Below are positions 1 to 12,473 of a stretch of 64,000 nucleotides of DNA, piece by piece. A program made the translations under genes and the position numbers. The number at the start of each line of letters is the position of its first letter. Position 1 is the first letter of the stretch. The notes beneath the pieces are model-generated. The model searched no databases, was not told the origin of the DNA, and saw nothing but the letters and a program-made list of their open reading frames with translations. Origin of the DNA: Trema orientale (lineage: Eukaryota > Streptophyta > Magnoliopsida > Rosales > Cannabaceae); assembly GCA_002914845.1 (NCBI GenBank), contig JXTC01000007.1, positions 949,436 through 1,013,435 of the forward strand. Reading direction: 5' to 3'.

Positions 1-235
1 GAATTTTGATCACATGCCTATTTTATTTATTTTTTTAAACTGTTACATGGAATTTTAGAATTGTTTTAAAGTGTAGAATTTTAGAACTTTGTCCACTAAA
101 CACATTTCTTTGAGCTTTATCAATCTTTGGTCATAAAAATACTAGGGACCGTATTTGTTTAATTCTTTCTCAAGAGTCTTATACTTCCTAGTTCTGATTA
201 GTCTAGTTCCAATATCCCATAATTGGGAAATTCAG

Positions 236-748
236 GCACATCCATGGCTTACAGATTCAGAAAGAGAACAACTCTGCAGACTAATGAACTGCCAGAAGCT
301 CTCATTGGAAGCTAGCACCCATGCAGCACAGAACGAGAGGCTCCCTCTTCGAGTTATCGTTCAAGTCCTCTTCTTTGAACAGCTTCGGCTCCGGACATCG
401 ATTTCTGGCTGGTTTTTTGTCTCAGACAACCTTGAAAACTCTCAGAATCTTCCTGTCAGCACTGGAAATCTTGGTCTGATCCCCAGAACCGATGGCTGTC
501 GTCAGATGGAGCCTACGAAAGATCAACGACTTGCGAGCGTTGACGACCATGACATGAGGGTACGTGTTTTGGAGATTGAAAAGGAGTGTTCCAACATGAA
601 GAAAGAGCTGCAGAAGCTCACCAAGACCAAAAAAAGCTGGAGTCTTCTTCCCAAAAGTTTTGGCTTTAGGAAGAAACCACAGTCTTGCAGCCAAACGGAG
701 TCAAAGCGCTCCAATATTAGGCTTGTAGTGCCAACAGAATCATCTTAG
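236..748 (+). CDS. NPH3-family BTB protein, last exon (3' part only)
   Basis: This is the final coding exon (170 codons plus TAG) of a phototropic-responsive NPH3 domain protein; the earlier exons lie left of the window. An acceptor ending TTCAG precedes it at 231-235 and the frame stays open to the stop. The start reads [20 protein letters not shown], followed by [19 protein letters not shown] and [15 protein letters not shown], the hallmark end of the NPH3 domain. A charged stretch around 553-640 ([20 protein letters not shown]) is the coiled coil typical of the family's C-terminus, followed by a basic Ser-rich tail. Family members are adaptors that pair a BTB domain with a CUL3 ubiquitin ligase and act in phototropin or auxin-related signalling at the plasma membrane. 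The exact paralogue cannot be told from this piece. Bases 1-235 look like the preceding intron. Confidence 0.9.
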   Translation, partial: AHPWLTDSEREQLCRLMNCQKLSLEASTHAAQNERLPLRVIVQVLFFEQLRLRTSISGWFFVSDNLENSQNLPVSTGNLGLIPRTDGCRQMEPTKDQRLASVDDHDMRVRVLEIEKECSNMKKELQKLTKTKKSWSLLPKSFGFRKKPQSCSQTESKRSNIRLVVPTESS

Positions 749-1253
749 GATGGTAAACAAAATCATGAGAAGATTAATGCCGAGGTAGCTCATTGAGTCT
801 GATCAAAGCTCAAACTCACCAGATGATCGTTCTTATATGCCCCGTTTTTGTTTTTCGTTTTCTGTTTTTATGTTTTTTTTTTTTGGCCTTGTTGTTAATC
901 TTAAGGTGACTGTAGTTCTTTTTCTGTGAATTATATTTAGACCATGAACAAATTTCGATGTTATTTTGGGAAGTAAATAAGGTTGAACTTCATTTCACTA
1001 TTACAACATGAAAACCATGTTGAATTTTTATTTCATATCAAGCATTGCAGTCTCATTACCAAGACCTCAGTTCAGCTAAAAATGTTACAATTGTGAGATG
1101 TGGTTCTCAAAGAATCACTCAAAAGTACTCATGGTGAGAAAACAAGTTTCGAAACGACAATCAAATGATCAGAACAAGTATCGAAAAAGCGGTTATAGAA
1201 GAAAAATTAGAAACTTTAACTAGCTCCACCAAAGCAATTGTCGTTTCTTTCCT
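749..1253. other. Convergent 3' intergenic spacer
   Basis: About 500 bp between the stop codons of two convergent genes. It holds the NPH3 3' UTR (T-rich tract near 870-885) and, on the other strand, the laccase 3' UTR. I see no further gene. Confidence 0.7.
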
Positions 1254-3463
1254 CTAGCAGGGTGGAAGATCTTTTGGTGGTGGCATGACAGATTCACTTG
1301 GTGACTTCCCATTCTCAACGACGAAAGCCATTTTCAAACCCCACATTGTGTGCAACTCAAGGTGACAATGCATGAACCATACACCTGCACACAATTATGT
1401 ATGTTTAATTAATTAGCATGAATAGTCAACATTTCAGTATAGAAAAATGTTAAATATGAAATCATATGACAATGTTTGTCAATATAGACTGTTTAGTTAC
1501 CTGGATTATCAGCTCTGAACCTTATGGCAGTCCAACCTCCAGTAGGGACACCAACTGTATTTCTCTCAGGAGGATCAACCAAGTTAAACTTAGCCGGGTC
1601 TTTAGCAGGGTCAAAATTCCCAACCCCACTCCCAACCACAAAGAAATTATATCCATGAAGATGAAAAGGGTGGGACTCCACGGTAAGAAGATTGGTATCT
1701 TGCAAAACCAGCTCAATGGTTGAATTGTAGGCCACCTTACTAAGCCTTGTCCCCAGTGAAGTCCCGAGATTGGCGGTTAGTGGCGCGCCTGTGTAGTTGA
1801 ATGGAACTGAAGGCCGGTCTGGGAAGTCCTGCCTAAAAACTCCTGAAATGTTGAAGTAATGAGCCTCCAGAAGCCCAATTTGAGGCATCACAAAGGTGAT
1901 GTTGTTCAAAGAAGCCGTGAGCTGAGTCCCATTTTGGCAAGTTGGGCAGGGGTTTTGGCCTAAACCAATAGTGTAAAAAAGGTGGCGGTCTACTTTGATA
2001 GGGACTTTAGCTGGAAACTGCGGTGTGTTCAAACTCTTGAGCTGACTGTTGTAGTTGGAAGCGAAGTCGGTGTCGTTTGGAGCTGGCAACTGAGGCAAGA
2101 TTGGTAAGACCCTGTTTGGAACACCTTTGTATTGCAAAATGGCCGTGACAGTCTTGTTGTCCACAGGTATTGGTGCATCCATAAAAGGCCTAGCCGCCAT
2201 GAAGTATCGGTTTGGAGCTTGGTCTGCTTTGACAAGGACACTGGTGGTTTGGCCTGGCGCAATAAGGATCGATCGAGTTGTGAAGGGCTTTGTGTAGACC
2301 GCATCAATCTCCACCACGGTCATGTTATGACCGGCAATGGCGAAGAAAAGCTCATCATTTAGTGCAGCGTTGATTATCCTCAAGAGGTATGTTTTTCCCC
2401 TCTCCACCTCCATAGCAAATGTATCTGAAAAATAAAACGACACAAAAAACAGGTCTCTTAGTTGTCGTTTTTGAGCAAAAATGTCAAGTTGATTGAGATT
2501 GGTTTTCTTTTATTACGTTTCTCTGAACATGGGAAGAGAGGCCCTGGTTTTCCATTAATGGTATGAGCATCAGATGGTGGTGGTGGCAACCCCAGCTTAT
2601 TTGCTTGTTTAACAAGCTTTTCAACGTCTGAATTCCACCATTCTCCTGCATATGATTAAATTATTATCACATTAGACTAAGAACCCAGTTCAAAATTTCA
2701 TCCATTAAGTATTGTTTTTATTTAACTTAAAAGAGAAGTTAGTAAATTAATGAGTTAACCATGTACCAACCTAAGATGAGATTAGCTTCTTGGTAAGGTT
2801 GAGGAAAAGGAAATGAAGCTCCTTCTTTTGGCATTATAACTATGGCACCATAAACCGTGGCCCTTAGCCACAAAATATGTGCATGCCACCACAATGTACC
2901 ACGCTGATCTGTAACATTGAAATCGTAAGTGTAGCTATTCCCTGTCTTGATAGGACATTGTGTTATGTATGCTGGTCCATCAGCCCAACCATTGCGAAAC
3001 TGTTTCAAGCCATGCCTGTACAAAAATTTTTGTCAATATTTTTTGCTATATAATTTAATCAATGTGTGTCAATTTTTCATACATAAGAAAATTAATAGTT
3101 AGTACCAATGAATGGACATGTTATATGGAGCATAGTTGGTGACGTTGATAAGAACTCTATCTCCTTCTCTGACATAGATTGTAGGCCCTGGAAACATTCC
3201 ATTTACTGTGACTATTGGTTTGGAGTGGCACAACCGGCTCACATTCTTCACTTGAATCTGTATCATTAATGATCAATTCAATAAAAACCCAAGTTAAAAT
3301 AATGGGAAAACTATATTATATATGCATGGAATAATGTAACAGTGGACTATATATAGTATATACTCACATCAAACTGGTACTTTTTTAGAGCAGCTTCAGA
3401 TGTAGTAGAAAGAAACCCAATGAAGATGAAGAGGAAAAAGAGTGAGCCTTGGCACATTGCCAT
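1254..3463 (-). CDS. Laccase (multicopper oxidase), six exons, 558 aa
   Basis: A secreted blue copper oxidase that oxidises phenolics such as monolignols with reduction of oxygen to water in the cell wall. Exons (minus strand): 3463-3368, 3257-3106, 3015-2771, 2645-2517, 2424-1501, 1384-1254. All junctions are GT-AG and the frame closes. The exon sizes 152, 245 and 129 nt are as I recall for plant laccases. Residues 1-24 form a hydrophobic signal peptide ([12 protein letters not shown]). Copper motifs are complete: HWHG at residues 82-85, WHAH at 126-129, HPFHLH at 459-464 and HCHLELH at 521-527, with Leu at the axial type-1 position (about 532). Many N-glycosylation sequons (NxT/S) fit secretion. 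The sequence most recalls the LAC11/LAC4 group involved in lignification, but I cannot fix the subclade without alignment. The start is the first ATG, directly before the signal peptide. Confidence 0.96.
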
Positions 3464-3542
3464 GTTAATGAGTTGAATGGGGGAAGAAAATATTGGTGCT
3501 TTGCTTTAGGACTTCGGATGCAATAGAAGATAAAAGAACTGA

Positions 3543-3552
3543 ATATTTATAT
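3543..3552 (-). promoter_or_regulatory. Probable TATA box of the laccase gene
   Basis: On the minus strand this reads ATATAAATAT, about 80 bp upstream of the laccase ATG. That spacing gives a transcription start near 3515 and a leader of about 50 nt. Inferred from sequence and spacing only. Confidence 0.5.
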
Positions 3553-3667
3553 TGGTTAAATGGGAAGGTATGTTTGGGGGTGGTTGCTAAAGCATAGCTG
3601 GAAAAATTTGTTCATTAGGTAAAGCAAAGTCTCCATGGGACTTAAGAAAGCTTGGAAGCAACTTTTT

Positions 3668-3691
3668 AGAGAGAGAGAGAGAGAGAGAGAG
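3668..3691. repeat. (GA)12 microsatellite
   Basis: An uninterrupted GA dinucleotide run about 200 bp upstream of the laccase start codon. It is likely length-polymorphic. Confidence 0.95.
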
Positions 3692-4650
3692 TACCTTGAA
3701 AGGTTATGATAATCTGATCATATAATATGTATACGTTGGTTTACATCTATAACAATTAACAAAAAATAATATTGTCAGTTAGAAAATTTGCTTTGGTGGG
3801 ATAACTTGCTTTGTCGCTTCTTTGCTTCTTTGTATCTCAGGTTTCAAACTTTGAAGTTTCAAACGGTGTTGGGTGCAGGAAAATGACCATTTATCCATTT
3901 CGATGCATGTAAAAAAGATCATATAGCCCAAAAAAGAAAATGTAATATTGCATGTTAAAATCGTTAGAATATAGTAGATAACATCTATATGGTTTCTCTT
4001 CCAAAAAAAAAAAAAAAAAACATTTAATCCTATTTAAATTCCTTAATTAAATAATAAAACGAATATCATTTGGTCATTGGTTTTTTTTTTTTTTTAATAT
4101 TTCATATTTGACCCTTGAACAATGTTTGTCTCTCATTAGTTTTTGAATCTTCAAATGTCGCATTTTGCTACGCAGAATAATACTAAATTATGCTTTTTGT
4201 ATGTGTTTTGATATATTATTTTTAACATATTTGTTCAAACTTAAGATCATAGACTAAAGTTGAGACAGACAAAAAATAGATTAAGATATTAAAATTAAAT
4301 TTGAAGGTTAATGAAGCAAACTGTGACAAAAACATAATACTTAGGATTAATGTGAAACAAGCATATTTCAGGATCTTTTTTCGTACGGTTTCAAAATATG
4401 TCATTTAATCATTTCTTTTAACATTTATGACCATTTTACCAGTAATTTATGACTCAATATAAATCACCATTTTTTTTTCTTTTTGCATATTAATAATATC
4501 AATAATCTGGTGAAAAGTGGACAAACTCTAAATAAAAAATAAAAGACACTTTTCATTCTTTTATGCTGGTGGGCCGAGACTTGGAATGGGTGCAAGACCT
4601 TCCCACTTTATGCGGGCCTCAAGCCTGGGCTGGTTACTGCCCATGTAAAT

Positions 4651-5086
4651 GGAGAAATTTTCACCCAGTACCTCTTTTTATAGCTTATTTTGATCAATAC
4701 CATTTTTATGGTACATGAAAAATGTGCAAAATATGAGTGTTATACATTTGAAATATAAATTTTTACTCATGCGGTACACATTTCATGTATAAAATATGAA
4801 CAGTATATATTTACAATTTAAATATTTACCATGGTTTGCATTTTTCATTATAAATTTAACTTATGGTATACATTTTGAAATGTGTGCCAATTTTTAGTGT
4901 AATTTTTATTCATAAAATATGTATTACGGTATACACTTGATATATAAAATGTATATCATGGTATACATTTCATTTGTAAAACACCGGTGGTCTATATTTC
5001 TAACAAAACGGGTATTCACGAAATAATGAAAAAACATGTATTTATGAAAATATGATTTTAAAAACAGGTAGTTGTGAACTTTTCCC
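4651..5086. mobile_element. Foldback/MITE-like element, about 436 bp
   Basis: The left end (GGAGAAATTTTCACCCAGTA) and the reverse complement of the right end (GGGAAAAGTTCACAACTACC) align with few mismatches, and the similarity continues inward for about 40 bp. The interior is very AT-rich and repeats GGTATACATTT-like words several times. There is no coding capacity, so it is a non-autonomous inverted-repeat element. I could not identify a clear target-site duplication, so the superfamily is open. Confidence 0.6.
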
Positions 5087-5135
5087 TGATATAATGCCTG
5101 AATTCACGGGCTGGAGAAAATTCCTACTCCCTATA

Positions 5136-5316
5136 AAACGACGTGTCGTTTATATTTTAAACGGCATAGAGTTTCAGAGTTTCATGTACGTCGACCTGTC
5201 CTTCACATAACCGTACGGCAGCAAAATTTCAAACCTTTTTCGGTCCTTTTTTAAAACGACATGTCATTTCTAGATTATACTACGGGAATGATATGCTTTA
5301 AAACGACATGTCGTTT
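5136..5316. repeat. Cluster of AAACGAC palindromes
   Basis: Three near-identical 16-bp palindromic words lie at 5136-5151, 5254-5269 and 5301-5316. The last, AAACGACATGTCGTTT, is a perfect inverted palindrome; the first two each have a mismatch. The same core recurs in arrays at 33.7-34.7 kb, 42.8-43.3 kb and 54.3 kb, so this is a dispersed repeat family. Function unknown. Confidence 0.75.
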
Positions 5317-5860
5317 GGAGGGAACCCTCCAACCTCTGACCTTTGTTTGTATACTGATCAGTGACAACTGAGTTAGTTTGGCACCAGACAGCAGCAACCA
5401 ATGGAAAAATATCAATATAAATGAATAAAAAGGGACAAGGAAATGACATTTCATACGAGCAACATGTTTTTCAAACAAATATACTATTTTTAGCATTGTA
5501 CAATTTTCCAGAAAAAGGAAACGATCTAGTGAATAAATTGTTGTTCAACTACGCATTAATGAAGTTACAAGACTTGACTAGATCTAACTGCTTGTATAAT
5601 TGTTCTTCTTTTTAATTTTTCTATTGGAGCGGGCATATAAAATAAATAATATGTAAAATATTTTATTGACAATAAAATTAGAGGTGGAGAAACTGCTACG
5701 TGGACAAGTGAATGATAATAGATGACTGAGGATCTTAACGGTCGGCCTTTTGTTGATCTATACTTAAATTCACAAGTACTGATGTGCAATATGTTGCTTC
5801 TCCATTATGTTACGTGGGATGATATTAATGTTGATGGTGATGTCGCTCTTATCCCCCCAA

Positions 5861-6255
5861 AAAATAATAATAATTATAATGAAAATAAATATAAAATGGG
5901 AGACTTCTTATCAAAACCTTTTGCATATTGTTTCTTATTTCACATTGGATGTCTATGCTCCTTCTCTACATTCTAAACACCAAAGCACATGAAAATTGTT
6001 GTACTTTATATTTATATATTATACATCAAAAGAATTCAACAATTTGAAAATAAATAATAATAATAATAATAATTATAATGAAAATAAATATAAAATGGAG
6101 ACTTCTTATCAAAACCTTTTGCATATTGTTTCTTATTTCACATTGGATGTCTATGCTCAACCATTCATTGTCCTTCTCTATACTCTTAAACATCAAAGCA
6201 CATGAAAATTGTTGTACTTTATATTTATATATTATATATCAAAAGAATTCAACAT
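5861..6255. repeat. Direct tandem duplication of about 195 bp
   Basis: The block starting at the AATAATAATAATTATAATG run (about 5861) is repeated from about 6055 to 6255. Both copies share TATAAAATGG(G)AGACTTC, a long common middle and the end TATCAAAAGAATTCAACA. They differ by small indels, including about 13 extra bases in copy two and a variable (TAA)n run at the junction. Short open frames across it are by-products of the repeat. Confidence 0.85.
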
Positions 6256-8207
6256 TTTTCAAATAATTATAACAATAATTGGAGTTTATTCCTTGAAAAT
6301 TTAAATGGCCAGAAATTTATAGGAAGCATATGCTAATTATTAATTTTTCAAAACTACAATTAATCCAAAAAATAACACAATAAGTTGTAGGATTTGCTTA
6401 AACTAATATCATGTTATAGCATGTGTACAAAAGATAAGACTCCTAGACTTTTGGTTGAGTAGAGCCTTCCACGAATGTCTTCAAATCCAACTCTTTAACT
6501 ACAAGATTGAGTTCCAAACAAGGTTAGAAGAAACCAAGATAATGATAGTCTGATAGACCTTCTCTCCCTTCTCTCCCACTTTGATTTTGCCCTTCAGGCC
6601 AAAATTTCTACAAGAAGCACAAGTACCATGCACTAGTGCTTTCATATTGTCCTATAATCCCCTAAGAGTCTATCCCATTAAGCCTCATTTAAAACAATAC
6701 AATTATTATGATTATGTTATAAGTCCATATTAATAAAGTTGGTTATGTTATACATGCATAAGTACCAAGTAGATATGATATTGTTAAATTAGAAACTGAT
6801 TTTATTTTGTTTTTCCTTATTTTCCGAGTGTCCAAACCTCCTTTCTTTTTCTAAGTTGTTTTCTTTCTCAAGTTTTTATCCTCCACGGCATGTCTACTAC
6901 AGCATCATTAAAAGCGAATTAATACTTTTGACAAGGAAAAAAAGATGATATTAATGAACTGACACTAGTTGTCGCTTTTTATTCCTTTTGGTCCTCTTTC
7001 AAACATCATTTCAGGGAGCACACCCACTTTAATAGCTGTTCACATTATAACCAATCTGAAACACAATGTGTTCTTGTTGTTTGTTTTTTTTTTTTCCTCA
7101 TCTTCCACCTCTAGAGCTATGTGGTGCAAATCAACATTAATCAAGCATAGTTGGGGCAAAGAAAGCAAGAAAAAGGCTAAGCTATTATATGTGTTTTAAT
7201 TTGTCCTAAATGTCCACAACACTAATGCCCTGCCTTTTTACTTATCTCATTCATATTTTTCTTGACATGTGGCCCTCCCTTAACATGTGTCCTTGTCCCT
7301 TTTGTTGGACGGTAAATAGAGCAAAAACCCCCAAAGTGACCCCAAACTGATAAGGAGTTTGAGGACCCCCACTCCTTTTGCAGTTCAATTACTATCCACT
7401 TGTCTCCCTCCTTTGGTTTTGGGTGGTTTTGGTTAGGTTTAGCTCTCTTCTTTCTGTTGCCTGAGTAGCTCAAAAAACCTTTTGAGCAACGGGAAGGTAC
7501 TTGAAGACATGGGGTAACATTGTCTGTTTAAGCAGTTGACTCCAGTCTTTTTCTATTGATTACTCACACTCAAAACTCCTAATTGCATTTACGTGTTTAT
7601 TGTTCATTTCATGAATAGTGCTATACAAATTGGATATGAAACTGCACTATGTAACAACATATCAGTTGCTGTCGCATGAGTGATAGACTGATAGTAATGT
7701 TTATCATCATTTTCTACATATCAAATGAATGGTTTCTTTTCTTTTCAATTGCATAGGTCACAGCATGTATCTTTCAAGCTTTTCCATTAGCCCCATTGAG
7801 TACAAAGAGGAGGTTTATGTATCTGTTCATTGTTGAGCCCTTTGTAATATTGTTCTCCAATAGGAGCATATGATATGTAGAAGTATTGATAGGAAAGGAG
7901 ATAGGAGATGGGAAAAAGGAAATGAAGCGCAGTAAAGATTATAAATTAGTTGACAATTCTTTCAGGGGTAAATTCAGCAATCTCTGGTACTTACAACTTA
8001 ACAAAAGGATACCAAAGTTCTTTCCACAAAAAGGGAATGTTGAAGCTTTCACATATTGTAGGTCAATTTCAGTAATTTACAAAAGAAAAAAAAAAGAAAA
8101 AAGAAAAAAAAGAAACCCCCCACAAAACAGGATAATTAAGACTTCTCCAAATTAACTGCTTCAACTTCCAAAATCCCAACCAGAATTCAACCACGGCAAG
8201 CTTTATA
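6256..8207. other. Intergenic, no gene seen
   Basis: AT-rich spacer containing simple tracts, for example A-rich DNA at 8080-8115. The right part is presumably the LOG 3' UTR. Open frames at 6969-7199 and 7222-7473 have no recognisable domain and no supporting splice context. Confidence 0.6.
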
Positions 8208-11200
8208 TCACCTAGAGATACCATATGTTGGAGGGTAGCCAAGCTGCTCTGTTTCCCAGCTCAACTTTGAAGCAACACTTTCATGGCAGGGGACATATTC
8301 CTATCACAAACAAGCAAATAATCTTCAGTTGACAAAACAAGAATAGTGATTGAAACTGTTCAAGTAGCTATGCTTTATGTTAAGACATGTGCACTGAATA
8401 GCCAATGAAATTAATGATAGTGATTTTTAGAAAGGAAACACTTTAGACTACCTCCAAATTCTTCACTAACTCCCTTGCAGTTGGTGCTGATACAATTATG
8501 TGACGTGCGCTTGGACTAATAAATCCCTCTTCCACCGCTTTGTCGATAAATGATAGCAAAGAATTGTAGTATCCATCAACATTCAGCAATCCCACCTGCA
8601 AATCATGCCACCATTAATAATGAAACCAAAGAAATTAGAGAAGGCATTATTTAGACAACTAAAGACAAGTTATGAACATGGTCATTAAAGTACAGAAACA
8701 GAAAGTTTACCGGTTTATCATGGATTCCAAGTTGAGCCCATGTTATCACTTCAAGTAGCTCTTCAAGAGTCCCATAACCACCTGCATGTAAAACATCACT
8801 TTAGCTTTCTCTGTACATTATTATCAAATACTAGTCCCATTTACCTGATTCCCTCCATTAAAACGTTCCATCATGTTTGGTCACAATTTTCATTCATTTC
8901 AATTTAGACTATTCAGTGCCGAAGACTAAACAGATAGCTTGACTTTCTGTTCATCCAGGTTTGGTGCAGTGTATACTCTGAACCCCACTATTAGAGTTCA
9001 CTTTCACTACATATTCCTTTCCCCCGGCCTTGGGTTCTGTCGTGTCTGATATCTCTCTCAAGTCCAAAGTCACACGAGTATACCTTTCGATTCTCACTCT
9101 CAGCAACCAATGTGGAATATTTGTTACTTATCCCACAAAAACAAGAAACAAAAGGTGTAACCTTTGTTTATCCACCTCAGTAATCCTCAATCAGACAACA
9201 CGAAATTTTTGTTTATTTTAAGTATGTCTTAATACTTCCTTTCCCCAAAAAAAAAAAAAAAAAAAAAATTTATGTCTTAATACTAAAACGTTTTAATGTG
9301 GTGTGATATACTTAAATCACTCCTCTCTTGGTCTAGACCAGGTACACCATGCAAGAGATGTCCCATCATAAAAAAAGATCGCTGTTTTGCCCCTCTAGTC
9401 TTTCCCACTCATTTTAATAACTATTAGATGACATGAATGTCTATTGAAATAGTTGAGTATCATTCCCTCTTAGGTGCAGCCAAACAGCAAAAGCTATTTT
9501 GTGAAAGTATGAACACTAAATAACAGTCTTTTTTTCCCACTTATGGGCAGAAAAAATGGCAGACTTTAAAAGGGTATATGACAACATAAGTAATTGGTGT
9601 GTGAAATGTTGTCGGGTAATGAACTGTGGTTGGGAGTTGGGTCTTCCAATTCTCGAGGGAAGGTTATATTTTGGGATTTTTCACATTTTGTGTTGGTATA
9701 TGTTTCTAAAATTCACAGATGACTACTTAGAATAGGACCACAGTACTACTATTTTGACTTACTCCTCCTTGAGAATTTCTCTTTTATCTTGTATAGATAA
9801 TGATTCAATTGTTTATTAATTTGCTGAGCAAGGATCAGCATTCTTGATTCTATCAATGTCAGAATCCAAATTTGAAAGAAACCTCTAAGCAAACTAATAC
9901 TCTTCTTTTCTTTTCTTTTCTTTTTTTTTTTATATATTTTTTAGGGGGATAATGACATAATGTAATTTGCAAAGTTGTTGACTTTTATGAAAACTACAAA
10001 ATTGGTAATCAAATCAGAGTCATAGATGCTATATGGAAAACTAATAACAACGTTGCTTAAAGGAATAAAATTAAGGCCACTAAGGGACCATACGCTTTCT
10101 TCATTGTCCTAATAATTCTAGTGTGAGCGAGAAAAAAATATGGTGTGTACCGTGTATAGGCTAAATCATACATACATAAACATTAAAACGCACCCAGAGA
10201 GAGAGAGAGAGATATGTACAGGACTTATACTAACCAGGTAAGGCAATAAAGGCATCTGAATGCCTAGCCATCTCTGCTTTCCTTTGGTGCATGTCTGCAA
10301 CTGCCTTCACTTCCCCTACTGTTTCACCAGTTAACTGCAAAAGCGAACCAAAACATAAGATATTAAAATTTGGAAAGAGAGAGAGAGAGAGAGTGTTTTG
10401 GAGCTTTATGCAGGAAAGCAATGATGAGTATTGCAGAACTGGTGGACTTAATTCAAAGTTTTCAGCACGGTTATTCCCCAGCCAGTAATTTTTTTAGCTT
10501 ATCAGATGATAAAATAAACAAGTTCGATTCATAGAAAAAGCCAATGAAGAAAAACACAAGAAAGTGAAAAACTTTAGAGGTCAAGTGATCATATAAGGTT
10601 GCTGCAGTGAAAAAAGAAAACAGGGTAACCAGCAGAACCCGGAAACAAATGATGATGGGTGGTGCCAACTATACTCGAGCATCATGTGTTATTATGGATA
10701 AGACCACCTAGGGACCAAGCCTCCGTCGAAAAATCAAAATTTTGAGTACCCGAATAGAAGATAATAATTTAAAAATCAATAAATAAATAAAAGAACTTTA
10801 ACCAATAACAATACCAGTACATAAAAAAAATATATATTTATTTATGTGTATATTATTATATAACAAAGCAGCTAAAAGAAAAGAAAAGGCCAAAAGTGAA
10901 GAAAACAAACTGTTTGAAAAGAAAAAGGAAAGAGTGAGGTTGAAAGAAATGAACATGAGCATAAACATAAACCCAATACGCGGTCAACTAAGAAAATTAT
11001 TTTTTTCTCTCCTTTCAATAAGAAAAGTTTAGAGACTTTATCCAGCTATAGCAGACATACCTCTCGAGGCATGAGCGTCTTGGGAATAACTCTGCAGAGA
11101 GACAATAACATGACAAAAATCAGTTGTAATGGAGAACAAAACCAACAACTCAAAAGGACCCATCTTCCTGATTTTCTTTCTAAATCTGTTTGTCTCTTTG

Positions 11201-12210
11201 TTCATATAAAAGTGTGTATGTATATATTTCTGTGTGTGTGTGTGTGTGTGATTGAGGAAGGAGGATATGAAAACTGAGACATACCCAATAACATGCCGAC
11301 CACCATCATGAACGGCTTGTGAAACTAAACCCATTAGACCAATGCTACCACCTCCATAAACCAGATCAATATTCCTTGAGACCTTCAAGACACTCAATGA
11401 ATTATCTCAGTAATGGCAAATGAGAAGAGATTTGGGACTCTTTTCATGAAGGTTTAGCTCAAACATATAGTTAAGATAAAAACCCATATGGGAAAACAGT
11501 CCTTGAGTACATAAAACTGACTGAAAACTGAAGCAAGAGAAAGATGCTATATTAAAGGATTTTCTCATAAGAAATGTGGATGATTTAAATTTTGGAATCT
11601 AAAATATGAAGTTACTAAGAAAAAGGGATATCTTAGCCATCTTGAAATGAACTAGTTCCAAGAGTTGCTGAGCTTTTTCATAGAGAGAAACAGAGAGACT
11701 TGAAAGACTTTCATGTAATATGCTTGATACAAATAACAAGGAAGAAACTTTCCATTTGAAGAACTAATGTCACATAGGCCTGAAACCAAGTCACAAACAA
11801 GTGGCAAACATAATGCGTTTTGCAACTAAAACACAACAAAAGATGAGATTTTTAGGACCAACTTCAAAATTGATTTCGAGCTAAACCCATCTTAAATGTA
11901 CGAGAGCACAAGCAAATGAAGTAAAATTTTACAATCATAATCAATTTTGAAGAAAACCCATCACGGAAAGATGAAGACTTTTTTAGTACCACGAGTAAGA
12001 AATGCCTCAACTAACATAGTAAAGAGAACCCCAGGAAAAAAAATATATATATAGTATTACAAAAAGGCCCATTTTTTAAAAATATTATACCAGTTCTTTG
12101 CCAAGCTCAATGGCAGCTTCCTGGTAGCTTGGCTTCTTTCCTTGGCTACTCCCACAAAACACACAAATCCTTCCAAACCTGGATTGCTTCATTTCTGTCT
12201 CTATCTCCAT
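8208..12210 (-). CDS. LOG: LOG cytokinin riboside 5'-monophosphate phosphoribohydrolase, 218 aa
   Basis: LOG enzymes release active cytokinin base directly from cytokinin nucleotides in the cytosol or nucleus. Exons (minus): 12210-12091, 11382-11285, 11091-11061, 10334-10235, 8781-8711, 8595-8452, 8300-8208. All introns are GT-AG and the lengths sum to 657 nt, in frame. Exon 3 is only 31 nt and encodes [10 protein letters not shown]. The protein carries the Rossmann-type start [22 protein letters not shown] (50-58), MHQRKAEM (98-105) and the signature PGGYGTLEE (116-124), including the catalytic Arg/Glu region. The length and the C-terminal end ...YGISR agree with the LOG1/LOG3/LOG4 group. 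The ATG chosen opens MEIETEMK; a second in-frame Met lies at residue 7. Intron 4 (8782-10234) is long and contains poly-A/T and GA tracts. Confidence 0.96.
10196..10214. repeat. (GA)n microsatellite in LOG intron 4
   Basis: A short GA run close to the splice donor of the intron. A second GA run lies at about 10376-10393, inside the preceding intron. Confidence 0.85.
11231..11250. repeat. (TG)10 microsatellite in LOG intron 2
   Basis: An uninterrupted TG run between LOG exons 2 and 3. Confidence 0.95.
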
Positions 12211-12461
12211 TGCTCTCTCACTCTCAGTTCCTCCCTATGTCTTTTTTTTTTTTCTTTTTTCTTTTCCTTTAGTTTTCTTATCAATCAAATCAAATCAAAA
12301 GACCCTCTAATACTAGAATATCACTCTCCCCTTCCTCTGTCTCTTTGCTCCCTAAACCTATAAATATACAAGTGTCAAAGAAAAATACAAGTTTCAACTA
12401 GACCCTTTTCTTATTTCTTGCTTGACCACTACACAAGCTCACTTTGGTGCGTCCTCCCTCT

Positions 12462-12473
12462 ATATATTTATAG
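12462..12473 (-). promoter_or_regulatory. Probable TATA box of LOG
   Basis: On the minus strand this reads CTATAAATATAT within CCCCTATAAATATATAGAGG, about 255 bp upstream of the LOG ATG. A CACGTG G-box core lies a little further upstream, near 12495. Inference from sequence and position. Confidence 0.5.

Noticed and set aside
5722..6266. Overlapping open frames with near-identical translations
   Set aside because: They are products of the 195-bp tandem duplication and (TAA)n runs (poly-Asn/Ile), not genes.
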